A stretch of 21,717 bases of DNA from Lentisphaeraceae bacterium. Lineage in GTDB: Bacteria; Verrucomicrobiota; Kiritimatiellia; RFP12; UBA1067. The notes below the pieces were generated by a model. The model ran no database searches. It had not been told where the DNA came from and was given only the letters and a program-made list of their open reading frames with translations. Below are positions 20,778 to 21,717 of this stretch, in pieces; the first letter of the stretch is position 1; each line of letters opens with the position of its first letter. The stretch is taken from NCBI GenBank assembly GCA_004551905.1, contig SFPL01000033.1, forward strand, positions 1-21,717, in the 5' to 3' direction. Made by a program: the position numbers and the translations under genes.

Positions 20778-21499
20778 TTCGCTCCCCTCTCCCTGATGAC
20801 CGCGTTGACCGCCTCGAGGCAGTCCTTCCTCTCCTTGCTCACCGCGATGCCGTAACGCTCACGCGTCTCGAGCGGGGTGACCGCCAGCCTGCCGCCGGAC
20901 AGCGCGGCCACGGAGACGATGGCCGGGCGGTCGTAGAAGACGGCGTCAATCTTGTGCGCAAGCAGCGCTTCAACGGTCTCCTCGATCGTCGCGTAGCGGA
21001 AAGGGTCTATCCCGTGGCGCGTAAGATAGTAGTCGTGCGTCATCGACTCCACGGCGCCGATGCGCAGGCCCTCGGCACGCACCATCGTCGGGGCGGGCTC
21101 GTCGGCGCGGTAGAGGAACGCGGACCCCTCCACCGCGTAGGGAATGGAAAAGTCGACATCCCTGCTGCGCCCGTCGGTAATGGTGATCGCGCCCGCGGCG
21201 AAATCCGCCTGGCCGGACATCACGGTCATGAGCAAATTGCCGAAGTGCATCTGGTGGATCTCCAGCGGACGCCCCAGCTTCGCGGCGGCGGCCTTGACGA
21301 TATCGATGTCGATTCCGCAGACCTCGTCAGTGTTGGTGTCGAGGTACGCGTACGGCGGCAGCTCCGGCATGACGGCCAGCACAAGCGGACCGTCGTTCGG
21401 CCGCGACGGCGCATTGTCCGGCTCCGCCGAGGCGGACTCCCGTCCGCACCCCGACAGGACCGAGCACAGCAATGCAACGGTAAAACTAACCAATCGCAT
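20774..21499 (-). CDS. Family 3 solute-binding lipoprotein
   Basis: A 241-residue lipoprotein. The signal peptide ends in the lipobox LSGC with Cys18 as the lipid-modified residue. The mature part fits the amino-acid-binding family 3 fold: LVLAVMPELPPYAYLDTNTD at the start, GIDIDIVKAAAAKLGRPLEI, FGNLLMTVMSGQADFAAGAI, and ITDGRSRDVDFSIPY for the ligand-binding core. The C-terminal section contains YGIAVSKERKDCLEAVNAVI. No ABC permease or ATPase lies beside it. Its stop overlaps the start of the PP2C phosphatase gene (ATGA), so the likely role is to present a ligand to that sensor and not to feed a transporter. The ribosome site AAGGAG stands four bases before the ATG. The ligand cannot be told from sequence; an amino acid is the family default. 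Confidence 0.9.
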   Translation of the reverse strand: MRLVSFTVALLCSVLSGCGRESASAEPDNAPSRPNDGPLVLAVMPELPPYAYLDTNTDEVCGIDIDIVKAAAAKLGRPLEIHQMHFGNLLMTVMSGQADFAAGAITITDGRSRDVDFSIPYAVEGSAFLYRADEPAPTMVRAEGLRIGAVESMTHDYYLTRHGIDPFRYATIEETVEALLAHKIDAVFYDRPAIVSVAALSGGRLAVTPLETRERYGIAVSKERKDCLEAVNAVIRERGAK

Positions 21500-21529
21500 A
21501 ATTCTCCTTGTAAATCGTCGATGGAAGAT

Positions 21530-21559
21530 ATTTTACCATATTCACAACAAGCCACGCAA
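21530..21559 (-). promoter_or_regulatory. Sigma-70-like promoter of the lipoprotein-phosphatase operon
   Basis: TTGCGT (21559-21554) and TAAAAT (21535-21530) on the minus strand are 18 bases apart. Initiation near 21523 leaves a leader of about 23 bases that includes the AAGGAG ribosome site. The -35 match is moderate. Confidence 0.55.
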
Positions 21560-21601
21560 GTGTGCCGTTGCGGCAACACGGATTACAAATACCCCCGTCG
21601 T

Positions 21602-21616
21602 CTCGGCTGCGCCGAG
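21602..21616. other. Perfect hairpin in the upstream region of the lipoprotein gene
   Basis: CTCGGC-TGC-GCCGAG is a perfect 6-bp stem with a 3-base loop. No T-run follows on either strand, so it is not an intrinsic terminator. The surrounding 21560-21717 holds no gene I can support. This GC-rich block could be the tail of a dispersed intergenic repeat or of an upstream gene beyond the window. Confidence 0.35.
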
Positions 21617-21717
21617 CCGCCGTGGACATTTGTAAGCGGTTTTGCGCGACGAGACCCTGCCGCACAGCCTGTTCAAGGCATGACAAGCCACCCGACGGGA
21701 TGCCGACGGGGACAGAT

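Noticed and set aside
21486..21686. A 66-codon minus-strand frame upstream of the lipoprotein gene
   Set aside because: It contains the promoter and ribosome site of the lipoprotein gene, has no ribosome site of its own and shows no known motif.

Overview
The window is GC-rich, and every protein-coding gene I can support lies on the minus strand. Long plus-strand open frames are mirror images of those genes. I infer an uncultured member of the PVC superphylum, perhaps Kiritimatiellota, Lentisphaerota or Verrucomicrobiota. The grounds are type IV pilin-like leaders of the form RRAFTLIELL, a fragmented type II secretion gene set, a secreted GH16 glycosidase, and families of short tandem repeats inserted inside coding sequence. 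This placement is an inference and has not been tested.

Layout, read along the minus strand from high to low coordinates: (1) 21499-19143, a solute-binding lipoprotein translationally coupled to a membrane PP2C (SpoIIE/RsbU-type) phosphatase with a recognisable promoter. (2) 18994-11649, gltD-gltB-guaA, linking glutamate synthase to GMP synthetase, another glutamine-dependent enzyme. (3) 11599-2930, gpsA, a short RNase R/II-family exonuclease, minor pseudopilin genes gspH-gspI-gspJ-gspK, a glycosyltransferase gene remnant, proS and a GH16 glycosidase. Many neighbours here overlap by the ATGA type of stop/start junction. (4) 2782-605, gspF and a prepilin peptidase gene from their own sigma-70-like promoter, closed by a clear intrinsic terminator. 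(5) 390-73, a small ribbon-helix-helix antitoxin-like gene with no toxin visible.

The secretion genes cover four minor pseudopilins, the inner-membrane platform protein and the prepilin peptidase. The secretin, ATPase, major pseudopilin and GspC/L/M are absent, so the machine must be split over several loci. The GH16 enzyme is a plausible cargo, but this is only inference from proximity.

The most unusual signal is in gltB. At least six places hold short low-complexity DNA repeats from four sequence families (CACAAAG-, CCAAACCA-, CCAGGCA- and CCGCCCAA-type), always in frame and at positions where homologues have variable loops. One is an imperfect inverted pair. A fifth family (CGAACCA-type heptamers) sits between a dying glycosyltransferase gene and proS. 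Together they look like small spreading elements tolerated inside an essential metabolic gene. No rRNA, tRNA, CRISPR array, transposase or integrase was seen. No gene-free stretch exceeds 300 bases; the longest are 391-604 and 21500-21717.
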